A stretch of DNA of 64,000 nt from Actinomycetota bacterium (lineage in GTDB: Bacteria; Actinomycetota; Actinomycetes; Nanopelagicales; Nanopelagicaceae), in assembly GCA_009698815.1 (NCBI GenBank), contig WLPJ01000002.1, forward strand, positions 84,637-148,636, given 5' to 3'. The notes below the pieces were generated by a model. The model saw only the letters and a program-made list of their open reading frames with translations. It ran no database searches and was not told the DNA's origin. The first letter of the stretch is position 1. Each line of letters starts with the position of its first letter. Shown in pieces: positions 8,224-17,019 of the stretch. The position numbers and the translations under genes are program-made.

Positions 8224-9297
8224 ATGCGCCAACCATTGCCAGATTTCCCGTGGGATGCGTTGGCACCTTATGCGCAGAAGGCGCGCGAATTTGCTGGCGG
8301 AATAATCGATTTATCTCAAGGAACGCCAGTTGATTCCACTCCGCAAATAATTCAAAGCGCGCTGCGCGAAAGTGCTGATTCACCACGGTATCCCGTCACT
8401 GCTGGCACCAAAGAGTTACAGGATGCAATTCGCAATTGGGCCATTGCGCATCTAGGTGCAACAGGGGATTTTGATGTTCTGCCGGTAATCGGATCTAAAG
8501 AGCTAGTTGCCTGGCTGCCAACTCTTCTGCAAAGCCAAAGCGTTATTTATCCAGAAGTTGCATACCCAACCTACTTAGTCGGAGCACTTTTGGCCCAAGC
8601 AAATCCAATTGCTGTCGGTGTCGACGCCGCAACTTGGCCAGTAGCGGATTTAGCTTGGGTTAACTCACCGGCTAATCCAACTGGACGAGTGCATTCCGAA
8701 GTTGAACTTCGAGCAGCACTGAAATGGTCGCGCGAAAATTCTGCAACGCTTATTTGCGATGAGTGCTATATCGACTTTGGCGATACTGCTCAACCCACTT
8801 CACTTCTTAAATATACCGATGGCGATAATTCAAATGTGTTAGTGGTGCATTCACTTTCTAAACGCTCGTCAATGGCTGGCTATCGTGGTGCATTTCTAAT
8901 TGGCGATAGCAAGTTAATTGCCCAAATTCGTGAAGTGCGCAAACATGCCGGGATGATGGTGCCGCTTCCAATTCAAAATGCGATGGTGACCGCGTTAAGC
9001 GATGAAAAGCATGTGCAAGAACAACGTGCTAGATATAACTTGCGTAGATCAATTTTGGCACCTGCGTTGCAATCCGCCGGTTTTAGAATCGATGAATCAG
9101 CCGCCGGTCTTTACATCTGGTGCACCAGATCAGAAGATGCTTGGCGCTCGGTTGATTGGTTGGCCCAGATCGGAATTTTGGCGACCCCCGGTAATTTCTA
9201 TGGTCCACTTGGCGCATCTCATATTAGAGTTGCGATGACCGCATCTGATTTGCAGATAAATGAAGCGGCTGAGCGCATTATGAAAGCGGCTAAATAA
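8224..9297 (+). CDS. dapC: Succinyldiaminopimelate aminotransferase DapC
   Basis: A 357-residue fold-type I PLP aminotransferase, in the class I/II family, assigned to N-succinyl-LL-diaminopimelate synthesis for lysine and peptidoglycan. Visible features are the substrate loop WVNSPANPTGR, the PLP-contact ICDECYIDF, and the lysine motif HSLSKRSSMAGYRGAF whose Lys forms the Schiff base. Substrate cannot be read from sequence alone; the assignment rests on the conserved fdxA-dapC pairing of actinobacteria. Its stop overlaps the next start (TAATG), linking it to a sugar nucleotidyltransferase. Confidence 0.85.
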   Translation: MRQPLPDFPWDALAPYAQKAREFAGGIIDLSQGTPVDSTPQIIQSALRESADSPRYPVTAGTKELQDAIRNWAIAHLGATGDFDVLPVIGSKELVAWLPTLLQSQSVIYPEVAYPTYLVGALLAQANPIAVGVDAATWPVADLAWVNSPANPTGRVHSEVELRAALKWSRENSATLICDECYIDFGDTAQPTSLLKYTDGDNSNVLVVHSLSKRSSMAGYRGAFLIGDSKLIAQIREVRKHAGMMVPLPIQNAMVTALSDEKHVQEQRARYNLRRSILAPALQSAGFRIDESAAGLYIWCTRSEDAWRSVDWLAQIGILATPGNFYGPLGASHIRVAMTASDLQINEAAERIMKAAK

Positions 9298-10265
9298 TGG
9301 CGATTGGTATTTTGCTAGTTGGTGGCTTTGGTACACGCCTTAAGCCACTGACAAATGAAACTCCAAAACCAATGTTGCCCGTGGGTGGCTTGCCAGTTAC
9401 CGAACATCAATTACTTGCCGCTAAGAAAGCGGGGATTAATACAGTAATTCTGGCTACTTCCTATCTTTCAGAAGTTTTTACACCTTACTTCGGTGATGGA
9501 TCTAAATGGGGTATGAAATTACTTTATGCGGTGGAGAAAGAACCACTTGGCACGGGCGGGGCAATCCGTAACGCAGCGGCCATGGTGGGTTTTACCAACA
9601 CAGATGAAGAGTTTGTGATTTTCAATGGTGATGTTTTAAGTAAGCACAACATTGCTGCGCAACTAGCGCTCCATAAAGAACGCGGCGCAGATGCAACGCT
9701 GCACTTAATAGAAGTCGCCGATGCTCGCGCATTTGGTTGCGTGCCAACTGATACGACCGGGCGAGTTAAAGATTTCTTAGAAAAAATGGATAACCCAGTA
9801 ACCAATGACATCAACGCAGGATGTTATGTATTTAGCCCATCGGTGATCTCTGAAATTCCTGAAGGAAAAGTCATCAGTATCGAGCGTGAAACATTTCCGC
9901 AGCTAGTTAAATCTGGACGGCCGATATATGGATATCGTGAGCAGTCTTATTGGCTCGATATTGGAACGCCAGCGGCGTTATTTAAGGGATCGCGCGATTT
10001 TGTTGGCGGAGATTTCTTGGCTGGTGTCGGCACCAATATTGCGGCGGGATCATCGCTCACTGGCGGCACTTCGATCGGTTCTGGCTCGGCCATTGGGGCT
10101 GGCTGCAAAATCTCAAATTCAATAATCGGGAACGGGGTTGTAGTTGGCGAAAACTGCACAATCACCGATTCATTTATTCTCCATAATTCATTGATTAGCG
10201 CCAACTCAGAAATCATTGGAAAATATCTTTCTCCAAATGAAAATCTGCCAATTTCCACCAAATAA
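9297..10265 (+). CDS. Sugar-1-phosphate nucleotidyltransferase, probably mannose-1-phosphate guanylyltransferase
   Basis: A 322-residue NDP-sugar pyrophosphorylase. GGFGTRLKPLTNETPKPMLPVGG at residues 8-30 is the nucleotide-binding signature, FNGDVL supplies the metal-binding Asp, and residues about 235-310 form hexapeptide turns (IGSGSAIGAGCKISNS and following). Family members use mannose-1-P or glucose-1-P; the location just upstream of whiB2, a glycosyltransferase and a phosphomannomutase parallels Rv3264c of M. tuberculosis, which makes GDP-mannose. Product GDP-mannose would feed cell-wall glycans. It overlaps dapC by one base. Confidence 0.85.
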   Translation: MAIGILLVGGFGTRLKPLTNETPKPMLPVGGLPVTEHQLLAAKKAGINTVILATSYLSEVFTPYFGDGSKWGMKLLYAVEKEPLGTGGAIRNAAAMVGFTNTDEEFVIFNGDVLSKHNIAAQLALHKERGADATLHLIEVADARAFGCVPTDTTGRVKDFLEKMDNPVTNDINAGCYVFSPSVISEIPEGKVISIERETFPQLVKSGRPIYGYREQSYWLDIGTPAALFKGSRDFVGGDFLAGVGTNIAAGSSLTGGTSIGSGSAIGAGCKISNSIIGNGVVVGENCTITDSFILHNSLISANSEIIGKYLSPNENLPISTK

Positions 10266-10331
10266 GTCGATAAATCATCCCTAAATCGCAGATTTCAGCC
10301 ACAATTTCCTAAATTTGACCCTTTCTTGGAC

Positions 10332-10360
10332 TTGACTAAAAGGGATTACACGCGTGTAAT
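10332..10360 (+). promoter_or_regulatory. whiB2 promoter with overlapping 16-bp palindrome
   Basis: TTGACT (10332-10337) and TGTAAT (10355-10360) are separated by 17 bases and form a good -35/-10 pair. The perfect inverted repeat ATTACACGCGTGTAAT occupies 10345-10360, covering the end of the spacer and the whole -10 box, the usual position for a repressor operator. A second possible -10 (TTATAG) lies at 10364-10369. The leader to whiB2 is about 55-60 bases and contains a strong GAGGAG ribosome-binding site. Confidence 0.6.
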
Positions 10361-10423
10361 TCGTTATAGAGAAGCAGTGTTCATAGCGAGCGCTGCCAAC
10401 AAAGGTCTTGAGGAGATTAGTCG

Positions 10424-10732
10424 ATGCCGATTCGTCCAGAAGCCACACCTACTGGCCATCCAACAGCCCCTACTGCTGGTCCATCAATTAAATTAGCAAA
10501 CGGAGAGAATGTTGAACTCTCTTGGCAAGAGCGCGCACTATGCGCACAGACAGATCCAGAAGCTTTCTTTCCTGAAAAAGGTGGCTCAACTCGTGAAGCA
10601 AAGCGCGTCTGCCTTTCTTGCGATGTTCGCCAAGAATGTTTGGAATACGCGCTTGCACATGACGAGCGTTTTGGAATCTGGGGTGGACTCTCCGAACGTG
10701 AGCGCCGCCGTTTGAAGCGCCGCCCAGCGTAA
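10424..10732 (+). CDS. whiB2: WhiB-family iron-sulfur regulator, WhiB2/WhiD type
   Basis: A 102-residue member of the actinobacterial Wbl family, which binds a 4Fe-4S cluster and acts with the principal sigma factor on transcription. The four cluster cysteines are present as ALCAQ, then CLSCDVRQEC (Cys-x2-Cys-x5-Cys). FGIWGG is the family turn, followed by a basic tail ERRRLKRRPA. The type is assigned from its location between the GDP-mannose synthase and the envelope glycosyltransferase gene, as for M. tuberculosis whiB2 (Rv3260c), a regulator of cell division. It has its own promoter with a palindromic operator candidate and a GAGGAG ribosome-binding site eight bases before the ATG. Confidence 0.9.
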   Translation: MPIRPEATPTGHPTAPTAGPSIKLANGENVELSWQERALCAQTDPEAFFPEKGGSTREAKRVCLSCDVRQECLEYALAHDERFGIWGGLSERERRRLKRRPA

Positions 10733-10737
10733 CTCTT

Positions 10738-13700
10738 ATGAGTTCACATCGCGTCACTGCGATTCTTGTACTTCATGACGGTGCGCGTTGGTTACCTGAA
10801 GTTATCGCATCTCTTGCTTCACAAACGCATCCAGTAAATCAGAGCGTTGCCGTTGATACGGGTTCCGAGGATGGTTCAGCAAAACTTGTTAAGGGTGCGC
10901 GCATTCCAGTTTTTCCGATGGCTCGAGATACCGGATTTGGTGAAGCTATTGGACATGCTGTCTCAACTCTTCCGAAAATACTTGATCCAGAACGCGAATG
11001 GATATGGCTGATCCACGATGATTTAACACTGCACCCAAACGCCTTAGGAAATTTAATTGCCGAAGTTGAAACTAAACCTAGCGTTGCAATGGCTGGTCCA
11101 AAGTTATTGGGTTGGCACGACCACACTCACTTATTAGAAATTGGAGTAAGCATTGCCGCCAACGGAAATCGTTGGACCGGATTGGAGCCTTCCGAGTATG
11201 ACCAAGGACAACGCGATGGCGTGTATGAAGTCCTTGCCGTAAGCACCGCTGGCGCACTAATTCGCAGAGATGTTTTTGAACAACTAGGTGGATTCGATCC
11301 CAACTTAGATCTCTTCCGTGATGATGTTGACTTTGGTTGGCGTCTTTACTCCGCGGGCTATACCGCTATTGCAGTATCTAGCGCCATCGCCTTTCACGCT
11401 GAAGCATCTGCCAATGAACGTCGCACAGTTGATGTTGCAGAAGCGTTCCTACATCGCCCCTTGCTTCTTGATCGCCGTAACGCAGCCTATGTTCTCTTAG
11501 TTAATTCTTCGTGGTGGCGGCTTCCGATTCTTACCGTTCAATTATTAACTGGTGCGATATTGCGCGCGGTCGGCTTTTTATTTGCAAAATTACCCGGATA
11601 TGCCAGTGATGAAATTTTGGCTATTGGTGCGCTGATTCTGCAACCTGCAGATTTAATCAAAGCGCGAAAAGTTCGACGGACTCACCGCTTAGTTCCGTCT
11701 GGAATTGTGTCAAGATTTATTCCATCGCGTTGGTCGCAGACGCGCCTGGCGCTTTCCAGATCTGCCGAATGGATTCGCACGCAACTCTTTCCTGCCGAAA
11801 TAACTGAAGTTCGCGAGATTTCTGTATTGGATGAAAATTTAGATGAAGAGGATTTACTGACTCCAGCATCTAATCGCAGCTGGATTAATCTACTGAAGCG
11901 ACCGCTTGTTGCACTTCCACTGTTCCTTTTTTTCTTAACACTCGTTTGGTCGCGTAACCGATTCGGTGCGCTATCAGGTGGCGCTTTGCCAGAACAACCA
12001 AATGGTGTGAGCGATCTCTGGGACATTTACTTCAGGGGATGGCACTCAATTGCCATGGGAACTAGCGCCGCTGCGCCACCTTGGCTAGCTCTCATAGCAA
12101 TTTTTGCGACTCCGTTATTAGGTAGCGTGAAGCTCTTTATTGTGGCGCTATTTTTCTTAGCGCCCTTGGCAATGGCCACAACTTTGCACATGCTTCTGAA
12201 ACGGTTATCTGATAACCGCTGGCTCACAGCGTCATCTGCAGTCTTATATGCGATTTCACCTGTTGCAATTTCAGCGATAAATTCCGGCAGGCTTGCCACG
12301 GTAGTAATTCTTGTCCTGCTGCCGTTATTAGTGATCGTGGCAAGTGGCTGGCGTGATGTTGAAAAATTCTCATGGCGTCGGGTGTCTGTCGTCTCCCTTC
12401 TAGTTGCGATTTTGGCAGCGTTCTCACCAATTATTTTCTTATTTGGGCTGGCCTTAACTGGCGCCGCCATTTATCGCGACTATCTTGATAGCAATCAAGG
12501 ATTAAATTCAAAATTGTTCAATGACCGTCTCCATCGGCGAATTGCCTTAGTTTTAACCCCTTTGCTGCTTTGCGCACCGTGGAGTTTTGAATTGATATTT
12601 AATCCAAATAGGTTTCTTATTGATGCTGGTTTCTTAATTCCAGGTGGTGGACCAAATCTAGCTATCCTCGGAAATCCTGGAGGACCAGGATCACTGCCAC
12701 TGGCCGTGTTGAGTCCGTTATCAATCATTCTTGGCATTTCACTCTTTTCATCTACGCGGGCACGTCGTGTCGCTGAATTTGGTTTCTTTTCGTTGCTCTC
12801 GGCAGTACTCATAAGCGCAATATCGGTAACCGGCAACGGAACATTGATCCCAACCAGAATTTATTCTGGAACGCTCATGACTATTACAACAGTGTCTGCG
12901 ATCTGCGCTGCAGTAATAGCGTTAGATAAATTACGAGATCGACTAATTGCCACAAATATCAATTTTCGACACATATCTGCTGCAACGCTCTTGGTGGCAA
13001 CCATTCTTTATTCACTTGCTTCAATTGGCTGGATCGTAACTAAAGGTGCAACTTCACCGTTGCAAACCGGCAGAGAGGTTGTTTTGCCTGCCTTTTTAGC
13101 AATTGAAAGCGACGCTAAAACTTTGGTGCTTCGCCCGCGGACTTCAGGTAAAGAAATTTCACTTAATTATTATTTGGCACGTGGGGGAGATATATCTCTT
13201 GGTCAACCAGATATTGCTCCACAAGATCGAGAACAGATATCAATTGCGGTCCGTGAATTAACCGATGGCACCGGACTGACTTCCAGTACCACCTTTGCAG
13301 TCCACGGTATTAAGTATCTATTCTTAAAAAGCCCAGTTGATAAAAATATTGCCAGAGTTATTGATGGTTTAGGTGGCTTCAATCGTGCATCTTCTACCAA
13401 CGCCGGAATTGTTTGGAAGACTGTGGGCAGTACAGGGCAAGTTTTATTTAAAGATGCTTCAGGCAAGAGTTCGGTCTTGGTGGAAGGAATCCTCGGAATA
13501 ACAGTAAGCGCTCCGGGCGAAATGACCTTAACTGAAAATTACAGCCTTGGGTGGCGAGCAATGCAAGATGGACAAAGGTTGCAACGTACGCGCAGCGTTG
13601 ATGGTTTGCCAGTATTCACCGTAGAAAAACCTGGGTTAGTTACTTTGATGTATGACGGAACGCTCCGCCGTGCTTGGGTTTCACTGCAGATAGTTATTTT

Positions 13701-13773
13701 CGTAACTGTTTTGGTTATGGCACTCCCGGCAGGCCGACGTCGGCGCGAAATCGAAGATGCGGAGTTAGCATGA
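10738..13773 (+). CDS. Large membrane glycosyltransferase family 2 protein
   Basis: A 1011-residue protein. Residues 1 to about 240 are a GT-A fold family 2 glycosyltransferase: VTAILVLHDGARW at the N-terminus, WLIHDD as the metal-binding acidic motif, and FRDDVDFGWRLYSAGY as the ED/acceptor motif. From about residue 380 onward there are at least ten hydrophobic helices, then an extracytoplasmic domain (residues about 780-970) and a last helix followed by a basic RRRR stop. The closest M. tuberculosis gene in place is the rhamnosyltransferase WbbL (Rv3265c), which is only about 300 residues, so this is a fused form that probably both glycosylates and handles a lipid-linked glycan in the membrane. 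It starts five bases after whiB2 and overlaps the next gene by four bases. Confidence 0.85.
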   Translation: MSSHRVTAILVLHDGARWLPEVIASLASQTHPVNQSVAVDTGSEDGSAKLVKGARIPVFPMARDTGFGEAIGHAVSTLPKILDPEREWIWLIHDDLTLHPNALGNLIAEVETKPSVAMAGPKLLGWHDHTHLLEIGVSIAANGNRWTGLEPSEYDQGQRDGVYEVLAVSTAGALIRRDVFEQLGGFDPNLDLFRDDVDFGWRLYSAGYTAIAVSSAIAFHAEASANERRTVDVAEAFLHRPLLLDRRNAAYVLLVNSSWWRLPILTVQLLTGAILRAVGFLFAKLPGYASDEILAIGALILQPADLIKARKVRRTHRLVPSGIVSRFIPSRWSQTRLALSRSAEWIRTQLFPAEITEVREISVLDENLDEEDLLTPASNRSWINLLKRPLVALPLFLFFLTLVWSRNRFGALSGGALPEQPNGVSDLWDIYFRGWHSIAMGTSAAAPPWLALIAIFATPLLGSVKLFIVALFFLAPLAMATTLHMLLKRLSDNRWLTASSAVLYAISPVAISAINSGRLATVVILVLLPLLVIVASGWRDVEKFSWRRVSVVSLLVAILAAFSPIIFLFGLALTGAAIYRDYLDSNQGLNSKLFNDRLHRRIALVLTPLLLCAPWSFELIFNPNRFLIDAGFLIPGGGPNLAILGNPGGPGSLPLAVLSPLSIILGISLFSSTRARRVAEFGFFSLLSAVLISAISVTGNGTLIPTRIYSGTLMTITTVSAICAAVIALDKLRDRLIATNINFRHISAATLLVATILYSLASIGWIVTKGATSPLQTGREVVLPAFLAIESDAKTLVLRPRTSGKEISLNYYLARGGDISLGQPDIAPQDREQISIAVRELTDGTGLTSSTTFAVHGIKYLFLKSPVDKNIARVIDGLGGFNRASSTNAGIVWKTVGSTGQVLFKDASGKSSVLVEGILGITVSAPGEMTLTENYSLGWRAMQDGQRLQRTRSVDGLPVFTVEKPGLVTLMYDGTLRRAWVSLQIVIFVTVLVMALPAGRRRREIEDAELA

Positions 13774-15083
13774 GATTTCAACGCCCCGTAGCCCTTATTG
13801 GCTCTGTAGTTGCAACACTCTTGGTAGCCAACGGAATTAACGTTGGATTATCAAAAGATGAGTTCTCAACTAACTATCCAGCGGTAGTTTGCCCGCCAAC
13901 TCTAAATAATTTGACTACAGCAATCTCTCTTCCTTCATCAAAGACAGAATTTCGATTAACGGGCACGAAGTCTCTCTCGCTCATTCCTTCGCAAACTCTG
14001 CGGTATATGCAAGCCAAGGCTCCCGCAATCATTGAATCGCAAGGTGCAACACCAGTTGTCTGGCAGATTCGCAAAGATGTTTGGGCGGGTGCGACTATTT
14101 GTTCATCACTACAAAATGAACAATGGTTTGTTGGTGGCGCCGCGGATGTGACAAGTAAGGGAAGAATTATGCTGGTTAACAGCGGGTTAAGTGCCGCAAT
14201 TGTTGATCTGCAGATTTGGAATGAAGTGGGTGCGCAACCATCTAAACCAGTTAGCCTTAAAGCCAATTCATACTCTGAAATTGGCCTGGATTCACTAGCC
14301 CCAGGTTCGCGCCAAGTTGTAGTTCAAGCAATCACGCGATCGGGCAGAGTTACAAGCTATATGTTGGATGAACGCGGCAAGGGGTTACGCGCACTTGGGG
14401 GAGACATCATTAACTTCGCGCCATCTGCCACCAAAGAAATTTTCATCCCAGCGATTCCACATACCGTTAATAAAGTTGGTACTAAGTTAGTAGAACTTCC
14501 TCATTCGTTGCGCTTACTGGTGCCCGGAGAAATCGATGCTCGAGTAAGCGTCAAAGTCTTATCCACCGATGGCACATTTATCCCTGCCGGGCTAGAAAAC
14601 AAATTAGTCAAGGCGGGTTCCGTAGTCACATTAGATCTAAATCCAAAGCTGCCTGCTAGTAAATTTGGCATCCAAATTACATCGGATGAACCGCTGGTTG
14701 CCAGCGTATTTTCTACGACCCTGGCCGAAGGCAAGTCGGATTTCATCTGGAGTACAGCCGTTCCAGCACTTACAAAGTTCACATTAGCAACAACTGGAAT
14801 TGCTCCGCAGCTAATCTTTATTGGTTCTTCAATAACGGCTGAGGCGCAATTATTCTTTAACAACGGAGAACGCAAGCAAGTAGTAATTAACGGAAGTGAA
14901 ATTGCCACCCTCAAAGTTCCCGATGGAGTTCGCTCTGTCACATTTACAAAGGTAGGCAAGGGGATTTACGGAGCAGGTCTGGTTGCAACCAAGAGCGGCT
15001 ATGGATACTTCCCACTTACTGCTGGCAGTGTCCTTACAAAGTCATCAGTGCCGCTTTCAAATATTCGCGTCTTAACTCCGTGA
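13770..15083 (+). CDS. DUF5719 family exported protein
   Basis: A 437-residue protein with an N-terminal membrane anchor or signal (VALIGSVVATLLVANGINV) and a long extracytoplasmic beta-rich remainder. It matches DUF5719, found next to the large glycosyltransferase and whiB2 in many actinobacteria, with the characteristic segment GRIMLVNSGLSAAIVDLQIW. Two cysteines (CPP near residue 33, CSS near residue 111) could form a disulfide. The ATG is inside the ATGA overlap with the glycosyltransferase stop, so both are made from one message, and a role in presenting or exporting the same glycan is a reasonable inference. No enzymatic motif was seen. Confidence 0.75.
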   Translation: MRFQRPVALIGSVVATLLVANGINVGLSKDEFSTNYPAVVCPPTLNNLTTAISLPSSKTEFRLTGTKSLSLIPSQTLRYMQAKAPAIIESQGATPVVWQIRKDVWAGATICSSLQNEQWFVGGAADVTSKGRIMLVNSGLSAAIVDLQIWNEVGAQPSKPVSLKANSYSEIGLDSLAPGSRQVVVQAITRSGRVTSYMLDERGKGLRALGGDIINFAPSATKEIFIPAIPHTVNKVGTKLVELPHSLRLLVPGEIDARVSVKVLSTDGTFIPAGLENKLVKAGSVVTLDLNPKLPASKFGIQITSDEPLVASVFSTTLAEGKSDFIWSTAVPALTKFTLATTGIAPQLIFIGSSITAEAQLFFNNGERKQVVINGSEIATLKVPDGVRSVTFTKVGKGIYGAGLVATKSGYGYFPLTAGSVLTKSSVPLSNIRVLTP

Positions 15084-15112
15084 CAATCCCAGATATTCAA
15101 CGCCTTCACCAC

Positions 15113-15118
15113 TAATCT
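15113..15118 (+). promoter_or_regulatory. Leaderless -10 box for the DUF3499 gene
   Basis: TAATCT lies seven bases before the ATG at 15126. The intervening AGGAACC touches the start codon too closely to serve as a normal ribosome-binding site. Confidence 0.5.
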
Positions 15119-15125
15119 AGGAACC

Positions 15126-15503
15126 ATGAGTAAGTTGGCAAGAACCGGTCGCAGCTGTTCGCGAGTTAGCTGCAGAAGTCTGGCTTCGATGACCCTTACC
15201 TATATTTACGCTGATTCAACTGCGGTGCTTGGACCGCTTGCCACATTTTCAGAGCCACACTCTTACGATTTGTGTGAAACCCATGGAAAGCGTTTGACCG
15301 TTCCAAATGGTTGGAACGTAATTAAAGAAGAAAGTTCGCAAGATCCAACAGGTCCCAGTGATGACGATCTAATGGCAATTGCTGATGCGGTGCGAGAAGT
15401 TGCCATGGTTCAAAGTTCAAACAGTGAAGAAATTTTGGATAGTTCAGGCAATTCAGCAAATCAGCTGGGACGCCGCGGCCACTTGCGCGCCGTGCCTTCT
15501 TAG
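15126..15503 (+). CDS. DUF3499 family protein
   Basis: A 125-residue protein of the actinobacterial DUF3499 family (M. tuberculosis Rv3259). The recognisable core is MTLTYIYADSTAVLGPL followed by SEPHSYDLCETHGKRLTVP; cysteines at residues 13, 18 and in LCETH resemble a small zinc-ribbon. The C-terminal third is acidic and low in complexity and ends in LGRRGHLRAVPS. The function is unknown. Its position between whiB2 and the phosphomannomutase gene is conserved. It appears to have its own leaderless promoter. Confidence 0.85.
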   Translation: MSKLARTGRSCSRVSCRSLASMTLTYIYADSTAVLGPLATFSEPHSYDLCETHGKRLTVPNGWNVIKEESSQDPTGPSDDDLMAIADAVREVAMVQSSNSEEILDSSGNSANQLGRRGHLRAVPS

Positions 15504-15543
15504 TTTTTAATTAGCAAAAACTTGCTACAGAGAGAAGACCCTC

Positions 15544-16890
15544 ATTTCAATCTTTAAGGCTTATGACATTCGCGGTTTAGTTGATGTAGAAATTACCGCG
15601 GACTTTTGCTTTGCTACCGGCGTTGCCTTTGCAAGATTCCTGAAGCAAGAACGTGAACCAGGCTCAGTAGTAATAGGTGAAGATATGCGCCCATCATCAC
15701 CCATTTTTGCTGAGGCGTTTTCTGCAGGCGTTACTTCACAAGGCCTCAATGTGATTCGTATCGGGCTAGCTTCAACTGACATGCTTTATTTTGCAGCTGG
15801 TAAATTGAATTTTCCTGGTGCGATGTTTACTGCCAGCCATAATCCAGCCGAATATAACGGGATTAAATTGTGTCTTAGCGGTGCGCGCCCAATCGGAAAA
15901 GAATCTGGCTTGTTAACAATCGAACGTTTTGTAAACGATGGATCCCCAATAGATTTTAGAAGCGTGGGTAATGAGAGCAACAGTGACATGTTGACTGAAT
16001 ATGTTGACCATTTGCTTAACCTGGTGGATTTATCTGATATTCATCCGCTGAAGATAGTTATTGACGCCGGAAATGGCATGGCTGGACATACTGCACCAGC
16101 GGTATTCGCGCGCCTTAACTGTGAAGTGATCCCTATGTATTATGAATTAGATGGCACCTTCCCAAACCATGAAGCAAATCCAATTGATCCTAAGAACCTT
16201 AAAGATCTTCAGAAAGCGGTTAAGAAACATAAAGCCGATATCGGTCTTGCCTTCGATGGCGACGCTGATCGCTGTTTCTTAGTAGATGAAAATGGCGAGC
16301 TTGTAAATCCTTCAACTCTGACCGCCCTAATTGCTGCCCGCGAATTAGCCAAGAACCCTGGCGCTAGCATTATTTATAATTTAATTTCTTCGCGCGCCGT
16401 TATTGAGATCGTGGAAGAAAACGGTGGAAAAGCAATTCGCTCCCGAGTCGGTCACTCATATATAAAGAAGTTGATGGCAGATACCGGAGCTGTTTTCGGC
16501 GGCGAACATTCAGGTCACTTTTACTTTAAAGATTTTTGGCGCGCTGATTCTGGAATGCTGGCAGCTTTGCATGCAATTGCAGCACTCGGGGAAGTAAGCG
16601 CTTCTCTGTCTAAGATTTTGAAACCTTATTGTCGCTATGTGGCAAGTGGAGAAATCAATTCAGAAGTCTTAGATGCGCAGAGTTCGATGAATGAGATTGT
16701 AGAAAAATTTGGTGAATCTGCCGGAAATGAAGTTGATCATCTTGATGGCTTGACCGTAAATGGCGATACCTGGTGGTTTAACGTCCGCGCTTCAAATACC
16801 GAGCCCTTACTTCGTTTAAATGTCGAAGCTAAGACGCAGGCACGCATGGAGAAGATAAGAGATGAGGTGCTCGCCACAATCCGTGGCTAG
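15544..16890 (+). CDS. manB: Phosphomannomutase/phosphoglucomutase with apparent ATT start
   Basis: Alpha-D-phosphohexomutase converting mannose-6-P to mannose-1-P, the substrate of the GDP-mannose synthase upstream. Motifs are all present: FKAYDIRG near the start, TASHNPAEYNG (catalytic phosphoserine), DGDADRCF (Mg binding), GGEHSGH (sugar binding) and RASNTEP (phosphate binding). With the start at 15544 the protein is 448 residues, the family length. The in-frame stretch from the stop at 15508 contains no ATG, GTG or TTG before position 15685, which would delete the conserved N-terminus. The best start is therefore ATT at 15544 (or ATC at 15550), six bases after an AGAGAGAAG ribosome-binding site. 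Alternatively a base error hides the true start codon. Confidence 0.85.
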   Translation: MSIFKAYDIRGLVDVEITADFCFATGVAFARFLKQEREPGSVVIGEDMRPSSPIFAEAFSAGVTSQGLNVIRIGLASTDMLYFAAGKLNFPGAMFTASHNPAEYNGIKLCLSGARPIGKESGLLTIERFVNDGSPIDFRSVGNESNSDMLTEYVDHLLNLVDLSDIHPLKIVIDAGNGMAGHTAPAVFARLNCEVIPMYYELDGTFPNHEANPIDPKNLKDLQKAVKKHKADIGLAFDGDADRCFLVDENGELVNPSTLTALIAARELAKNPGASIIYNLISSRAVIEIVEENGGKAIRSRVGHSYIKKLMADTGAVFGGEHSGHFYFKDFWRADSGMLAALHAIAALGEVSASLSKILKPYCRYVASGEINSEVLDAQSSMNEIVEKFGESAGNEVDHLDGLTVNGDTWWFNVRASNTEPLLRLNVEAKTQARMEKIRDEVLATIRG

Positions 16891-16941
16891 CGTCTAAATA
16901 GCCAGCAAGGGTCGGTGCGCGCTAATCTATGCACAGAGCCG

Positions 16942-16970
16942 CCTAGCAAAGTAGAGCCCTACGCCTTAGG
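16942..16970 (+). promoter_or_regulatory. Nested hairpin in the ahcY leader
   Basis: In the 129-base gap before ahcY, CCTA (16942-16945) can pair with TAGG (16967-16970), and inside it GTAG (16951-16954) pairs with CTAC (16959-16962), giving two stacked four-base stems with an asymmetric internal loop (GCAAA against GCCT). This is a small structured-leader candidate. I could not match it to the known SAH riboswitch consensus. Confidence 0.3.
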
Positions 16971-17019
16971 TAAGCACAGTCCAATCAACTGTTATTAATT
17001 ACCATTTAGGGAGAAGACC

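Noticed and set aside
16891..17019. SAH riboswitch before ahcY
   Set aside because: None of the conserved SAH aptamer blocks could be aligned; kept only as a structured-leader candidate.
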